The notes under the pieces: model-generated
Databases searched by the model: none
What the model saw: only the letters and a program-made list of their open reading frames with translations
What the model was told of the DNA's origin: nothing
Origin: an uncultured SAR86 cluster bacterium
GTDB lineage: Bacteria > Pseudomonadota > Gammaproteobacteria > Magnimaribacterales > AG-339-G14
Length of the DNA stretch: 48,102 bases
Assembly: GCA_902536295.1 (NCBI GenBank)
Contig: CACAWS010000008.1
Span: 1-48,102 of the forward strand
Direction: 5' to 3'
In this document: piece by piece, positions 20,719 through 32,492 of the stretch
How the letters are laid out: each line of letters starts with the position of its first letter
Position numbering within the stretch: the first letter of the stretch is position 1
Position numbers and translations under genes: made by a program

Positions 20719-21741
20719 ATGTTACTGCGCCAATTACATTTATTAAACTTTAGATCTTTTAAGGACGCTTTATTTGATTTAAAAAAAACTTCGCTGATTT
20801 ACGGGGAAAATGGTACCGGTAAAACATCCTTAATAGAAGCAATTCATTTTTCTTTAAAAGCAAAATCTTTTAGGACAAGCAGTGTTAATGCTATGGTCAA
20901 AAATGATTCTAATTTTTTTAGAATAAGCACAAATTTTCATGATCAAAAAAGAATAATTGAAAAAAAAGTTGGTAAAGCAATTCACAAATTAAACTACGAA
21001 AATTTTCCTAAATATGATTGTCTTCCTTTACTTTTAAATAATTTTTCCTTGCGTTTTCTTGAGCAAAATAAAGACGAGAGAAGGGTGTTTATTGATTATT
21101 TTTTGTTTCACGTGAAACAGGAACATTTAGACAATCTTAAAAGGTTTAAAAAAATTCTTCTTTCCAGGAACAAAGCATTAAGGGAAGAAAATAAAAATCA
21201 AATATCTATTTGGACTAAACTACTTATAGAAAGTAGTGAGCAAATAAATAAGGATAGAGAGCAAATTGTTAAAAAGATCTTAGAAAATCTAGAGTCAAAT
21301 ATTTTGAATAGATTAGAGAATAAAAGATGGAAAAATATTTTAAGCGGTCTTCAGATTTCTTTCTTTCCCGGATGGAAGGGAGAGAGTCTAGAAAATGTAT
21401 TAAGAGCAGATTATGAAGAAGATTTATTGAAGGGTTATACAAAATCTGGAGCTCATAAATTTGATTTAGAAATAAAAGTCTTAGGAGAAAGCAGTGGAAA
21501 TATTTTATCTAGAGGAGAGCAAAAGCTATTGATTTTATTGACTTTTTTGTCTTTTGGCAATTATCTAGAAGACTTACAAAATAAACAAATTATCTATTTA
21601 ATAGATGATTTGCCTTCCGAGCTTGATGAAAAAAATCTAAATTTAGCGCTTGAATTTTTAGCACTTTCAAGCAGTCAAAAAATCATTACATCCGTAAATA
21701 AAATAGAAAATAAAACCATAGAACATTTAATTGATTTATAA
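20719..21741 (+). CDS. recF: DNA replication and repair protein RecF
   Basis: RecF is an SMC-like ATPase that helps load RecA at gaps and stalled forks. Its Walker A YGENGTGKTS is at about 29-38, the ABC signature LSRGEQKLL near 260, and Walker B IYLIDDLPSELDE near 292-304. The 340-residue length is a little below that of E. coli. A perfect parS site is embedded at 21104-21119 and encodes the FHV region; the usual acidic FHVE reads FHVKQ here. It lies between dnaN and gyrB in the canonical order. Confidence 0.95.
   Translation: MLLRQLHLLNFRSFKDALFDLKKTSLIYGENGTGKTSLIEAIHFSLKAKSFRTSSVNAMVKNDSNFFRISTNFHDQKRIIEKKVGKAIHKLNYENFPKYDCLPLLLNNFSLRFLEQNKDERRVFIDYFLFHVKQEHLDNLKRFKKILLSRNKALREENKNQISIWTKLLIESSEQINKDREQIVKKILENLESNILNRLENKRWKNILSGLQISFFPGWKGESLENVLRADYEEDLLKGYTKSGAHKFDLEIKVLGESSGNILSRGEQKLLILLTFLSFGNYLEDLQNKQIIYLIDDLPSELDEKNLNLALEFLALSSSQKIITSVNKIENKTIEHLIDL
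21104..21119. promoter_or_regulatory. parS: parS centromere-like site inside recF
   Basis: The 16-base perfect palindrome TGTTTCACGTGAAACA is identical to the canonical bacterial parS consensus bound by ParB. It lies about 2.9 kb right of the dnaA intergenic region, and parAB are in the same window. No second full copy was found by eye. Confidence 0.92.
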
Positions 21742-24694
<2,953 letters not shown>

Positions 24695-24698
<4 letters not shown>

Positions 24699-26038
24699 TT
24701 TAAGGATTTTCTGTAAAAATCAGTTAGTTCGCTGATTTTAATTACCTGTTGATCCATACTGTCCCTGTCTCTTACTGTTACTGTTTCTTTATCCAAGCTG
24801 TCAAAATCTACAGTAATACACATTGGAGTCCCTATTTCATCGTGTTTTCTGTAACTTTTTCCAATATTTCCAGTATTTTCTAATATTACTCTCCCTAATT
24901 TTTGGTTTTGAAGTTCTTTTTTAAGACTTTTAGCTAGATTTACCAGTTTTTCATTATTTTTCTTTAAAGGCACTATGGCGGCTTTAATTGGCGATAGATG
25001 AGACTTTAAGGCTAAGACCACCCTTTTTGATCCATTTTCAAGAGCTTCCTCTTTATAGGCTTCATTTAAAATAGCTAAAAATCCTCTATCCACTCCGGCT
25101 GAGGGCTCAATAACATATGGAACAAACCATGAATTATCTTCTCTTTGAACAGCTAATTTTGAATTAGAACTCTTGTTTTCTTTAGTTACAGATTTTATTT
25201 TAAGTTGATCTTGATTTTTGCTATGAGAACCAAGGTCAAAATCTGTTCTGTTTGCAATTCCTTCTAATTCTTCTAAGCCATGAGGAAATTTATACATCAG
25301 GTCAACAGTTGCCTTGGAATAATGAGCAAGTTCATCTTTATCAACATTTAAAAGTTCTATATTGTTTTTATTTACTCCCTGCTCTTCCCACCATTTGAGT
25401 CTTTCTTCAACCCAGATTTTATGCCACTTTTCATCTTCACCAGGCTCTACAAAAAATTCAAGTTCCATTTGTTCAAATTCTCTAACTCTGAAAATAAAAT
25501 TTCTTGGAGTTATTTCATTCCGGAAGGCTTTTCCAATCTGCGCTATCCCAAAAGGAGGTTTTCTAGAAGTAGAGTCAATAATATTTTTAAAATTGATAAA
25601 AATTTGCTGAGCAGTTTCTGGTCTCAAATAAGCAAAACTTGAAGCGTCTTCAATTGGACCAACATTTGTTTTGAACATAAGATTAAATTGTCTTGGTTCC
25701 GTTAGATCTTCCTCTTTGCAATAATCAGGAACTTGATCAGCTCTAAATCTTTCTCCACATGATTTACAATCAACCAGAGGATCAGTGAAAGTTTCTTCAT
25801 GGCCTGAATAATTCAACACTTCTGGATGAGTCAAAATGGAAGCATCTAAACCTTCCACATCATCTCTATCATATACTATTGATGCCCACCAAGATTTCTT
25901 TATATTATTCTTCAGTTCAACTCCCAAAGGACCGTAATCATATACTCCCTGAATGCCGCCATAAATTTCACTAGATTGAAAAATAAAACCTCTACGTTTA
26001 CAAAGAGCAACCAGTTCATCCATATTTTTTGCTGTCAT
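24695..26038 (-). CDS. glyQS: Glycyl-tRNA synthetase, homodimeric (single-chain) type
   Basis: This enzyme charges tRNA-Gly. The 447-residue class II synthetase is of the single-chain alpha2 type, with YDYGPLG near 33-39. A CKSC zinc-type pair is at 91-94 and RPETAQ at 139-144. FRNEITPR lies near 172-179, [11 protein letters not shown] at 186-196, and [13 protein letters not shown] is motif 3. The C-terminal anticodon domain carries PIKAAIVPL. Most gammaproteobacteria instead encode separate glyQ and glyS here. It overlaps gmhB by four bases. Confidence 0.95.
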
Positions 26039-26067
26039 AACTTGATTTTATCAATAGTAAGCATTCA

Positions 26068-27516
26068 CTATGATCTCCAAAAGAAAGTAGTGAACAATAC
26101 TAGTAATGTATAAATTTCTAGTCTACCAAGTATCATTGTAAACGATAAAATAATTTTACTAGCATCATTTAAAGAAGCATAATTAGCTTTTGCATCACCA
26201 AGCGCAGGGCCAAGATTATTCAGACAGGAAAAGATAGTTGAAAAGGCAGTTTCTAAATTAAGTCCAGTAGCGAGAATAAGTAATATTCCAAAAAATAACG
26301 CGAAAAGGTAAACAGAAATAAATCCCCATACTGAATCAGAAATTTCTTTATTAATCACATTTTCTCCAATTTTGAGAGGTATGACCGAGCTGGGGTGAAT
26401 TAATTTAATAAGTTCATTTTTTGCCTGTCTGTAAAGAATATAAATTCTTATTGCTTTCAAACCTCCTCCTGTTGATCCAGCGCACGCACCCATGCCTGCC
26501 AATGCAATTAATAAATAAGGAATAAATAAAGGTAAAGATGATTGATCGGTTGAGACAAAACCTGTAGTAGTTGCAAAGGAAATTGTTTGAAACAAAGAAA
26601 GAATCAAAGTATCAACATTTTCGGTCGCATTTCTTGATTGTAAAACTACAAAGATTAATAAAAAAGAAGTAAAGATTACTGTCGCGTAAAATCTTAGTTC
26701 CATGTCTTTAAAGTATCCTTTAATACTTAATTTATTGAATGCAATAAAATGTAGAGAAAAACTTATTGCTGATAAAAACATAAAAATTGAGGCAAAGAAA
26801 TATATATAGTTATTAGAAAAATAAGCGAAGCTATTGTCATAGTTAGAAAAACCGCCAATAGCAATAGTTGTGAATGCATGTGTTACAGCATCAAAGTTAT
26901 TCATACCTGAAAACCTATAGCAAAAAAAACATAAGATAGTTAAAAAAAGGTAAATAAACCACAAAGATTTAGCTGTTTCCGCCATTTTAGGCCTTAATTT
27001 ATTATTATTTACAGGATTTGAAGCTTCGCCTCTATATAACTGCATGCCTCCGATACCAAGGATTGGAAATAAAGCCAAGGCTAAAACAACAATACCTAAG
27101 CCTCCAACCCATTGTAATAATGCTCTGTAAAAAAGAACTGATTTTAATTCACTTTCCAAATTTAGGAAGATAGTAGCTCCAGTAGTTGTTAAACCTGAAA
27201 CAGACTCAAAGTAGGCGTTCACTATAGATAAAGGTCCCTGTTTTAATACAAAGGGTATAGAAGCAAAAACGGAAAAAACAAGCCACAATAGAACAATTAA
27301 CAGAAATCCATCTCTTATTTTTAGATCCTCGTAGTCCTTGGTGTAATTAACGGCGTACAAAAATAGTCCAGTTGCAAATGTAATCAATGAAGATTGCAAA
27401 AAACTCAAATAATTTTGCTCAGCATAAATGAAAGAAATTAATATAGGAAAAAGTTGAATTACTGAAAATAGGATTAATCCAGTGCCTAAAATCTTCGAAA
27501 TAAGTCGATATTTCAC
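26068..27516 (-). CDS. trkH: Potassium uptake protein TrkH
   Basis: TrkH is the membrane-spanning K+ (Na+/H+-coupled) transporter gated by TrkA. The 482-residue, very hydrophobic protein has four pore-loop repeats. The selectivity-filter elements are visible as GLTTTGATIF, IAIGGFSNYD, FATTTGFVSTD and a conserved glycine-rich GACAGSTGGGLKAIR. The start is GTG at 27516, ten bases after the trkA stop. It is probably co-transcribed with trkA. Confidence 0.95.
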   Translation of the reverse strand: MKYRLISKILGTGLILFSVIQLFPILISFIYAEQNYLSFLQSSLITFATGLFLYAVNYTKDYEDLKIRDGFLLIVLLWLVFSVFASIPFVLKQGPLSIVNAYFESVSGLTTTGATIFLNLESELKSVLFYRALLQWVGGLGIVVLALALFPILGIGGMQLYRGEASNPVNNNKLRPKMAETAKSLWFIYLFLTILCFFCYRFSGMNNFDAVTHAFTTIAIGGFSNYDNSFAYFSNNYIYFFASIFMFLSAISFSLHFIAFNKLSIKGYFKDMELRFYATVIFTSFLLIFVVLQSRNATENVDTLILSLFQTISFATTTGFVSTDQSSLPLFIPYLLIALAGMGACAGSTGGGLKAIRIYILYRQAKNELIKLIHPSSVIPLKIGENVINKEISDSVWGFISVYLFALFFGILLILATGLNLETAFSTIFSCLNNLGPALGDAKANYASLNDASKIILSFTMILGRLEIYTLLVLFTTFFWRS

Positions 27517-27526
27517 TTAAATTCTC

Positions 27527-28888
27527 TTACTTTGTCAATCTTCTTTCAACTTCTTCAAATTTACTTGAATCTGACAAAAATACAATTAAATGGTCATTTT
27601 CTTCAATTTTCAAATCATGATGAGCTATTTTAATATTTTTATTGTTTGAAATAGCAGCAATCACCGTGCCTTCTGGCGTTGATATGTCTCCTATATCTTT
27701 GCCAACAATATTGTCTGGATTCTGAGAAGATTTAGCTATTATTTCGATAGCCTCTGCTTGACCTCTTTTAAGGGAATGAGCTGTAACTAATTCCTTTCTA
27801 GATAGATTTTTTAATACAACCCCAATCGCTATGTCAGTTGGTGCAATAGTTATATCAACCTCATCATTTTCTTTAATTAAATCTAAATAATTCTGTTTAT
27901 TTACTAATGACACAATTTTTTTTGCTCCGAGTTTTTTTGCAAGAAGAGATGACATGACATTAGCTTCATCATTGTTTGTAAGAGCGCAAAACAAATCCAT
28001 GTTGTCTATGTTCTCTTCTTCAAGCAATTCTGAGTCAGAAGAGTCCCCGTGAAGAATTAATGAATTTTCTAATTTTTCATTTAAGTAAATACATCTGTCT
28101 TTGTCAGCTTCAATAATCTTAACTCTGTATTTTGATTCAAGTGAATTAGCGAGTCTCCTGCCTATTCTGCCTCCACCCGCGATCATTATATTTTTGTAAC
28201 CTTTATCATATTGATAAATGGTAGATATAACTTTTTTAATATCTTTTTTTGCAGAAATAAAAAAAACTTCATCACCTTTATTTATAGTATCTTCTCCCTT
28301 AGGGATAATTAGATTTTCATTTCTGTTAATTGCCGCGACTCTTACGTCTACATTAGGAATAATATTTTTTAGTTCTGAGATTTTATGTCCTGTAATTAAC
28401 CCGCCTTTAGCTTTCACACTTACCATCGAGGCTTGTCCATTTCCAAAATCTAGAACTTTGTTAGCGCCAGGTACCTCTATTATTCTTTTTATAAAATCCG
28501 TAATTAAGTTTTCAGGGCTAATCACAACATCTATGGTGTAATCCCCAGCTTCGAAAATTTCACTACCTTTTCCACCTAAATATTGAGTAGCTCTAATTCG
28601 AGCCATAGTTTTTGTTTTTTTACTAATATGTTTAATCATCTGACAAGCAACCATATTGACTTCATCATACTGAGTCATTGCTATCGCAAGATCAGCTTTT
28701 TCAATTTCTGCTTGTTCAAGTGTTTTTGGGTAACAGGCATTTCCACAAATCGTTTTAAGATCGTGATGGTCTGAAATTTTTTGTAACTTTTCTTGTTTCA
28801 AATCAATTAACGTTACGTCATGATCGGAAGCAAGAATTGCTGAAAGCTCTGAGCCGACTTGGCCGGCACCTAAAATTACTATGTTCAA
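27527..28888 (-). CDS. trkA: Trk potassium transport regulatory protein TrkA
   Basis: TrkA is the cytoplasmic NAD(H)/ATP-binding ring that gates TrkH. The 453-residue protein has two tandem RCK halves. The first begins MNIVILGAGQVGSELS. The second Rossmann fold has IMIAGGGRIGRRLANSLE at about 234-251. Each is followed by a TrkA-C domain. The start is TTG at 28888 with GAGAG upstream. The gene rsmB, which usually lies between trkA and fmt in relatives, is missing; only 46 bases separate trkA from fmt. Confidence 0.96.
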   Translation of the reverse strand: MNIVILGAGQVGSELSAILASDHDVTLIDLKQEKLQKISDHHDLKTICGNACYPKTLEQAEIEKADLAIAMTQYDEVNMVACQMIKHISKKTKTMARIRATQYLGGKGSEIFEAGDYTIDVVISPENLITDFIKRIIEVPGANKVLDFGNGQASMVSVKAKGGLITGHKISELKNIIPNVDVRVAAINRNENLIIPKGEDTINKGDEVFFISAKKDIKKVISTIYQYDKGYKNIMIAGGGRIGRRLANSLESKYRVKIIEADKDRCIYLNEKLENSLILHGDSSDSELLEEENIDNMDLFCALTNNDEANVMSSLLAKKLGAKKIVSLVNKQNYLDLIKENDEVDITIAPTDIAIGVVLKNLSRKELVTAHSLKRGQAEAIEIIAKSSQNPDNIVGKDIGDISTPEGTVIAAISNNKNIKIAHHDLKIEENDHLIVFLSDSSKFEEVERRLTK

Positions 28889-28934
28889 TTTTTTTCTCTC
28901 ATAAAATTATACTCTCAGTTATTTTTTTTAGTAA

Positions 28935-29867
28935 CTAGGTTAAAAATTTTTCTTCTGAAAAAAAATGCTTTGATCCATTATAAAAAGATTCATACTTTAG
29001 TCTTTTTTTTCCTGGTCTTGATAGTTCTTTTATTCTCACACAAAAATCTTTTGCTCCTATAAGGAGTTTTTCTTTAGAAGCCTCAACCAAAAGTCCCGGA
29101 CCTTTAGTTTTAATATCTGTAAATTCAGCTAAAAAAAAGTTCAACCTATTTTTATTTAAGGAACTATAAGACCCTGGAGATGGGCTTAAACCATTAATCT
29201 GATTAACTATATCTATTGCTTTTTTATTCCAGTTGATTTTAGATTCTTCTTTTATAATTTTAGGAGCATAAGTAGCAATTTTGTGATTTTGAGGAGTTAG
29301 CATGAAATTATTTTTTTCAATATTATCAATAATTTGCAAAATTTTACGAGAAGATACTTTTGACATTTTTTCAGTCAATGATTCGGATGTTTCCTGATCA
29401 CTTATTTTTATTATTTCTTGTTCATAAATTGGTCCAGTGTCTAAACCTTTTTCCATTTTCATGAATGTGACGCCTGTTTCTTTATCTCCATTTAAGATTG
29501 CCCTTTGTATTGGAGCTGCCCCTCTTAATTTTGGTAGTAAGGATGTGTGGACATTCAATGCACCCATTTTAAAAACGTTTAGTATTTCCTCTGGAACCAA
29601 ATGCCCATATGCGAAAACTAAAAGTAAATCTGCCTCTTTAGATTTCAAGAAATCTAATAGCCCTTCTTCTTTTAAATTTGTTGGCTGTAAAAAGTCAATA
29701 TTATTTTCTTCAGCGAATATTTTAACTGGAGGTTTTGTAATTTTTTTTCCTCTACCAAAAGGCTTGTCTTCATTCGTTAGAATTAAACTAATTTCGTGAG
29801 AAGAAGCATGAATTACATTCAATGTTTCTATAACTATTTTTGGAGTTCCGGCAAATATAATTTTCAC
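28935..29867 (-). CDS. fmt: Methionyl-tRNA formyltransferase
   Basis: Fmt formylates initiator Met-tRNA using 10-formyl-tetrahydrofolate. The 310-residue protein has Asn105 and His107 in NVHTSLLP and the folate-binding SLLPKLRGAAPI at 109-120. Catalytic Asp143 lies in GLDTGPIY. The C-terminal domain is present. The start is GTG at 29867. It follows def across a 127-base gap. Confidence 0.97.
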   Translation of the reverse strand: MKIIFAGTPKIVIETLNVIHASSHEISLILTNEDKPFGRGKKITKPPVKIFAEENNIDFLQPTNLKEEGLLDFLKSKEADLLLVFAYGHLVPEEILNVFKMGALNVHTSLLPKLRGAAPIQRAILNGDKETGVTFMKMEKGLDTGPIYEQEIIKISDQETSESLTEKMSKVSSRKILQIIDNIEKNNFMLTPQNHKIATYAPKIIKEESKINWNKKAIDIVNQINGLSPSPGSYSSLNKNRLNFFLAEFTDIKTKGPGLLVEASKEKLLIGAKDFCVRIKELSRPGKKRLKYESFYNGSKHFFSEEKFLT

Positions 29868-29994
29868 AAATCTTTATTTCTATATTTTCAAAAGTACGGG
29901 TTAAAATTTTGTCTTCTTAGTAAGGAAGTTTAATTATCTTTAAAGTTATCTGGTCAATCTTTTCAAACGCGATATATAAATTTTTCATATTGCT
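29868..29994 (-). other. Intergenic gap between def and fmt with one very short open frame
   Basis: Def and fmt are normally close, so a 127-base gap is long for this compact region. On the minus strand an ATG eight bases past the def stop opens a 23-codon frame beginning MKNLYIAFEKID and ending in TAA. It has no good ribosome-binding site and no recognisable family. I do not call it a gene; the gap may hold an fmt promoter. Confidence 0.3.
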
Positions 29995-30495
29995 TTATTT
30001 TTTCATTTTTAAAAGTTTAGATCTAATTCTCTGTCTTTTGACAGAAGAAATATAATCTACCATTAACTTTCCATCTAGGTGGTCTGCTTCGTGTTGAACG
30101 ACAACTCCAAGCAATCCTTCTGGAAATAAACTTTTATTTTTTCCTTCAAGATTTTGGAAATTTATTTCTACTTTTAATGGCCTGACTACTTCTTCGTAAA
30201 ATCCTGGTATAGATAAACATCCTTCGTCGTAACCGCCCTTTTTCTTTTCGTCTAAAACTTTGATTCTTGGATTTACGAATATATGAGGCTCATTTTTTTC
30301 TTCGGATACATCAGCAACTATAATTCTTTTCAAAACCCCAATTTGGATTGCAGCTAATCCTATTCCATTGTTTTCGTACATTGTTTCTAATAGATCGTCA
30401 GCTAATTTTTCTAATTCTGAATCAAATTCAGTAACTTCTTTCGCAACGTTTCTCAATGCAGGATCTGGGAAGGTTAAAATTTTTCTTATTGTCAT
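29995..30495 (-). CDS. def: Peptide deformylase
   Basis: Def removes the N-formyl group from nascent proteins. The 166-residue protein has all three family motifs: GIGLAAIQ at 44-51, EGCLSIP at 91-97 and HEADH at 135-139. Cys93, His135 and His139 are the metal ligands and Glu136 the catalytic base. It is the first gene of the leftward block and is transcribed divergently from purE across 62 AT-rich bases. Confidence 0.97.
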   Translation of the reverse strand: MTIRKILTFPDPALRNVAKEVTEFDSELEKLADDLLETMYENNGIGLAAIQIGVLKRIIVADVSEEKNEPHIFVNPRIKVLDEKKKGGYDEGCLSIPGFYEEVVRPLKVEINFQNLEGKNKSLFPEGLLGVVVQHEADHLDGKLMVDYISSVKRQRIRSKLLKMKK

Positions 30496-30557
30496 TTAAT
30501 ATTTAATTTAAAATAAATGTTAATTATAAATAATATTATTTTTAGGTTGAGGTTAAT

Positions 30558-31046
30558 TTGAAAGTATCAATAGTAATCGGTTCTAAAACAGACATGGAAT
30601 TAGCAGAAGCAGCAGGAGAAGTTTTAAAGCAGTTAGACATTGAATGTAGCATCAATGTTTTAAGCGCCCATAGAATGCCTGAATATTTGCAAGAGCACAT
30701 AAAAGCAACCATTGCTGATGGCACTAGAGTATTCATCGGAATAGCAGGAATGGCAGCTCATTTAGCAGGTAATATTGCCGCACATACTTCATTACCAGTG
30801 ATCGGTGTTCCAGGGGATGGAGGTCCTTTAAATGGATTAGATGCACTTTTATCTACAGTCCAAATGCCTAAAGGGGTGCCTGTTGCTACAGTTGCGATAG
30901 GAAAAGCAGGTGCTATTAATGCAGGGCATTTAGCTGCTCAAATTTTATCTGTGAACGATGAAGCCCTTCAAGAAAAGATCAAAGAAGCAAGAATTGCTAA
31001 TAAAGAACAATTAAAATCGGAAAACGACGAATTAAAAGGGATTTAA
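30558..31046 (+). CDS. purE: N5-carboxyaminoimidazole ribonucleotide mutase PurE
   Basis: PurE converts N5-CAIR to CAIR in purine biosynthesis. The 162-residue protein has the nucleotide-binding GSKTD at 8-12, SAHRMP near 36-41 and VQMPKGVPVATVAIGKAGA near 98-116, consistent with class I PurE. The start is TTG at 30558 with GAGG five bases upstream; there is no ATG in frame before GSKTD. The partner purK, commonly adjacent, is not in this window. Confidence 0.92.
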   Translation: MKVSIVIGSKTDMELAEAAGEVLKQLDIECSINVLSAHRMPEYLQEHIKATIADGTRVFIGIAGMAAHLAGNIAAHTSLPVIGVPGDGGPLNGLDALLSTVQMPKGVPVATVAIGKAGAINAGHLAAQILSVNDEALQEKIKEARIANKEQLKSENDELKGI

Positions 31047-31076
31047 AGTATTTTAGATACTTTTAGATAGGTTTTC

Positions 31077-31613
31077 ATGTCAATTCTTAAAGAAATATTC
31101 TTGCAGAATAAGGTCTTTGCTCACCCAACAGAAGGAGTATGGGGCTTAGGCTGTAACCCCTTTTCTGAAGAAGCTGTTGAAAATCTTTTCAATTTAAAAT
31201 TAAGACCTAAGGATAAAGGAGTAATTATCTTAGCTGGACATATAGAACAGATAGATCATTTTCTGGGAGGTCTTCCTGAAGAAAAGATTAATACTCTTTT
31301 TACAAAATGGCCAGGTCCTCATACTTGGCTGATTCCTCCAACATCAACAACACCAAGTTGGTTAAAAGGAAAAAGTGGTTCTGTTGCGGTTAGATTGTCA
31401 ACTCATCCAACAGTCATAAATATTACACAAGAATTAGGAAGTTCTATTTGTTCGACTTCAGCAAATTTAAGTGGAAATGAACCTGCAAAAAATCCTAATG
31501 AAATAAAAAAAATATTTGGCGAAGATTTATTTATTGTTGAAGGAACGTTGGGAAAACTTAATAAACCTACTCCTGTCCAAGATTTAGAAACTGGCAAATG
31601 GATAAGAAAATGA
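31077..31613 (+). CDS. tsaC: Threonylcarbamoyl-AMP synthase (YrdC/Sua5 domain)
   Basis: TsaC makes threonylcarbamoyl-AMP for the t6A37 tRNA modification. The 178-residue single-domain protein has the YrdC-family features AHPTEGVWGLGCNPF near 15-29, KLRPKDKGVIIL, and SICSTSANLSGNEPA. It has the short TsaC form rather than the Sua5 form. Its 3' end overlaps aroE. The yrdC-aroE neighbourhood is common in gammaproteobacteria. Confidence 0.93.
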   Translation: MSILKEIFLQNKVFAHPTEGVWGLGCNPFSEEAVENLFNLKLRPKDKGVIILAGHIEQIDHFLGGLPEEKINTLFTKWPGPHTWLIPPTSTTPSWLKGKSGSVAVRLSTHPTVINITQELGSSICSTSANLSGNEPAKNPNEIKKIFGEDLFIVEGTLGKLNKPTPVQDLETGKWIRK

Positions 31614-32443
31614 AATATGGCGTGATAGGATTTCCTATTGAACACAGTAGATCGCCCGAGATCCATAATTCATTCGCGAACCAATTTGATTTAGAAATCA
31701 CATTCACAAAACATCTCGTGAGAAAGCATGAGTGTTCTAGTTGGGTGAAAGATTTTTTTAATAATGAAGGAATTGGTTTAAGCGTGACTTTACCTCTCAA
31801 AGAAGAAGCTTTTAAATTAGCTGATGTAATTTCCGACAGGGCGCTTCAGGCGGGCGCTGCCAATATGCTTCATTTGAAGGAGGATAAAATTTTTGCAGAT
31901 TGCACGGATGGAGTTGGTTTAGTAAACGATTTAAAAGTTAAAGAAATCGAATTACAGGCAAAGAATGTTTTAGTTATTGGAGCCGGTGGTGCGAGCAGGG
32001 GAATAATTCCGTCAATATTATCTGAAAATCCTCAACAACTTATTGTTGCTAACCGTACCGCAGAAAAAGCCTATAAATTAGTTGCTGAGATACAGGGTTT
32101 AAGCGCATTTCACATGAAAAGTTCTATTCTTATGCCTTCAAGTTTAACTCTCGATAATATAGCAAATACCTCTTTTGATTTAGTAATAAACGCTACTTCA
32201 ACTTCAACTTCACCGGAATCTAAACTTGAAATAAACTCTGAAATTTTTAAGGATGCGGCTGTAGCCCTTGATTTATATTACTCTCAGAAGGACACACTTT
32301 TTATGAAAATGGCAAAAGATCAATCTGTGCCTGAGGTATTTGATGGATGGGGTATGTTAGTTCAGCAAGCGGCAGAGTCGTTTTCACAATGGACAGGCCT
32401 TGAACCCGATACATCTGAGCTAATTAGGTCTCGTGGAGCCTAA
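31598..32443 (+). CDS. aroE: Shikimate dehydrogenase (NADP+)
   Basis: AroE reduces 3-dehydroshikimate to shikimate in aromatic amino acid synthesis. With the upstream start it is 281 residues. The substrate-binding HSRSP is near 16-20 and the catalytic lysine is Lys68 in SVTLPLKEE. TDG is near 103-105 and the NADP-binding GAGGASRG at 128-135. Two starts are possible: ATG at 31598, or ATG at 31610, which gives an ATGA overlap with the tsaC stop. I list the longer form; the shorter is equally credible. Confidence 0.95.
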   Translation: MDKKMKYGVIGFPIEHSRSPEIHNSFANQFDLEITFTKHLVRKHECSSWVKDFFNNEGIGLSVTLPLKEEAFKLADVISDRALQAGAANMLHLKEDKIFADCTDGVGLVNDLKVKEIELQAKNVLVIGAGGASRGIIPSILSENPQQLIVANRTAEKAYKLVAEIQGLSAFHMKSSILMPSSLTLDNIANTSFDLVINATSTSTSPESKLEINSEIFKDAAVALDLYYSQKDTLFMKMAKDQSVPEVFDGWGMLVQQAAESFSQWTGLEPDTSELIRSRGA

Positions 32444-32492
32444 GCTCTTTATAAGCTAAAATACAGGCAAATTTCAATCTAATACGTTTCGA

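Noticed and set aside
28218-28541. 107-codon frame antisense to trkA
   Set aside because: It is an antisense shadow; its composition reflects the opposite strand of a conserved gene.
29925-29990. 23-codon frame between def and fmt as a small gene
   Set aside because: No good ribosome-binding site, no recognisable family, and easily expected by chance in AT-rich DNA.
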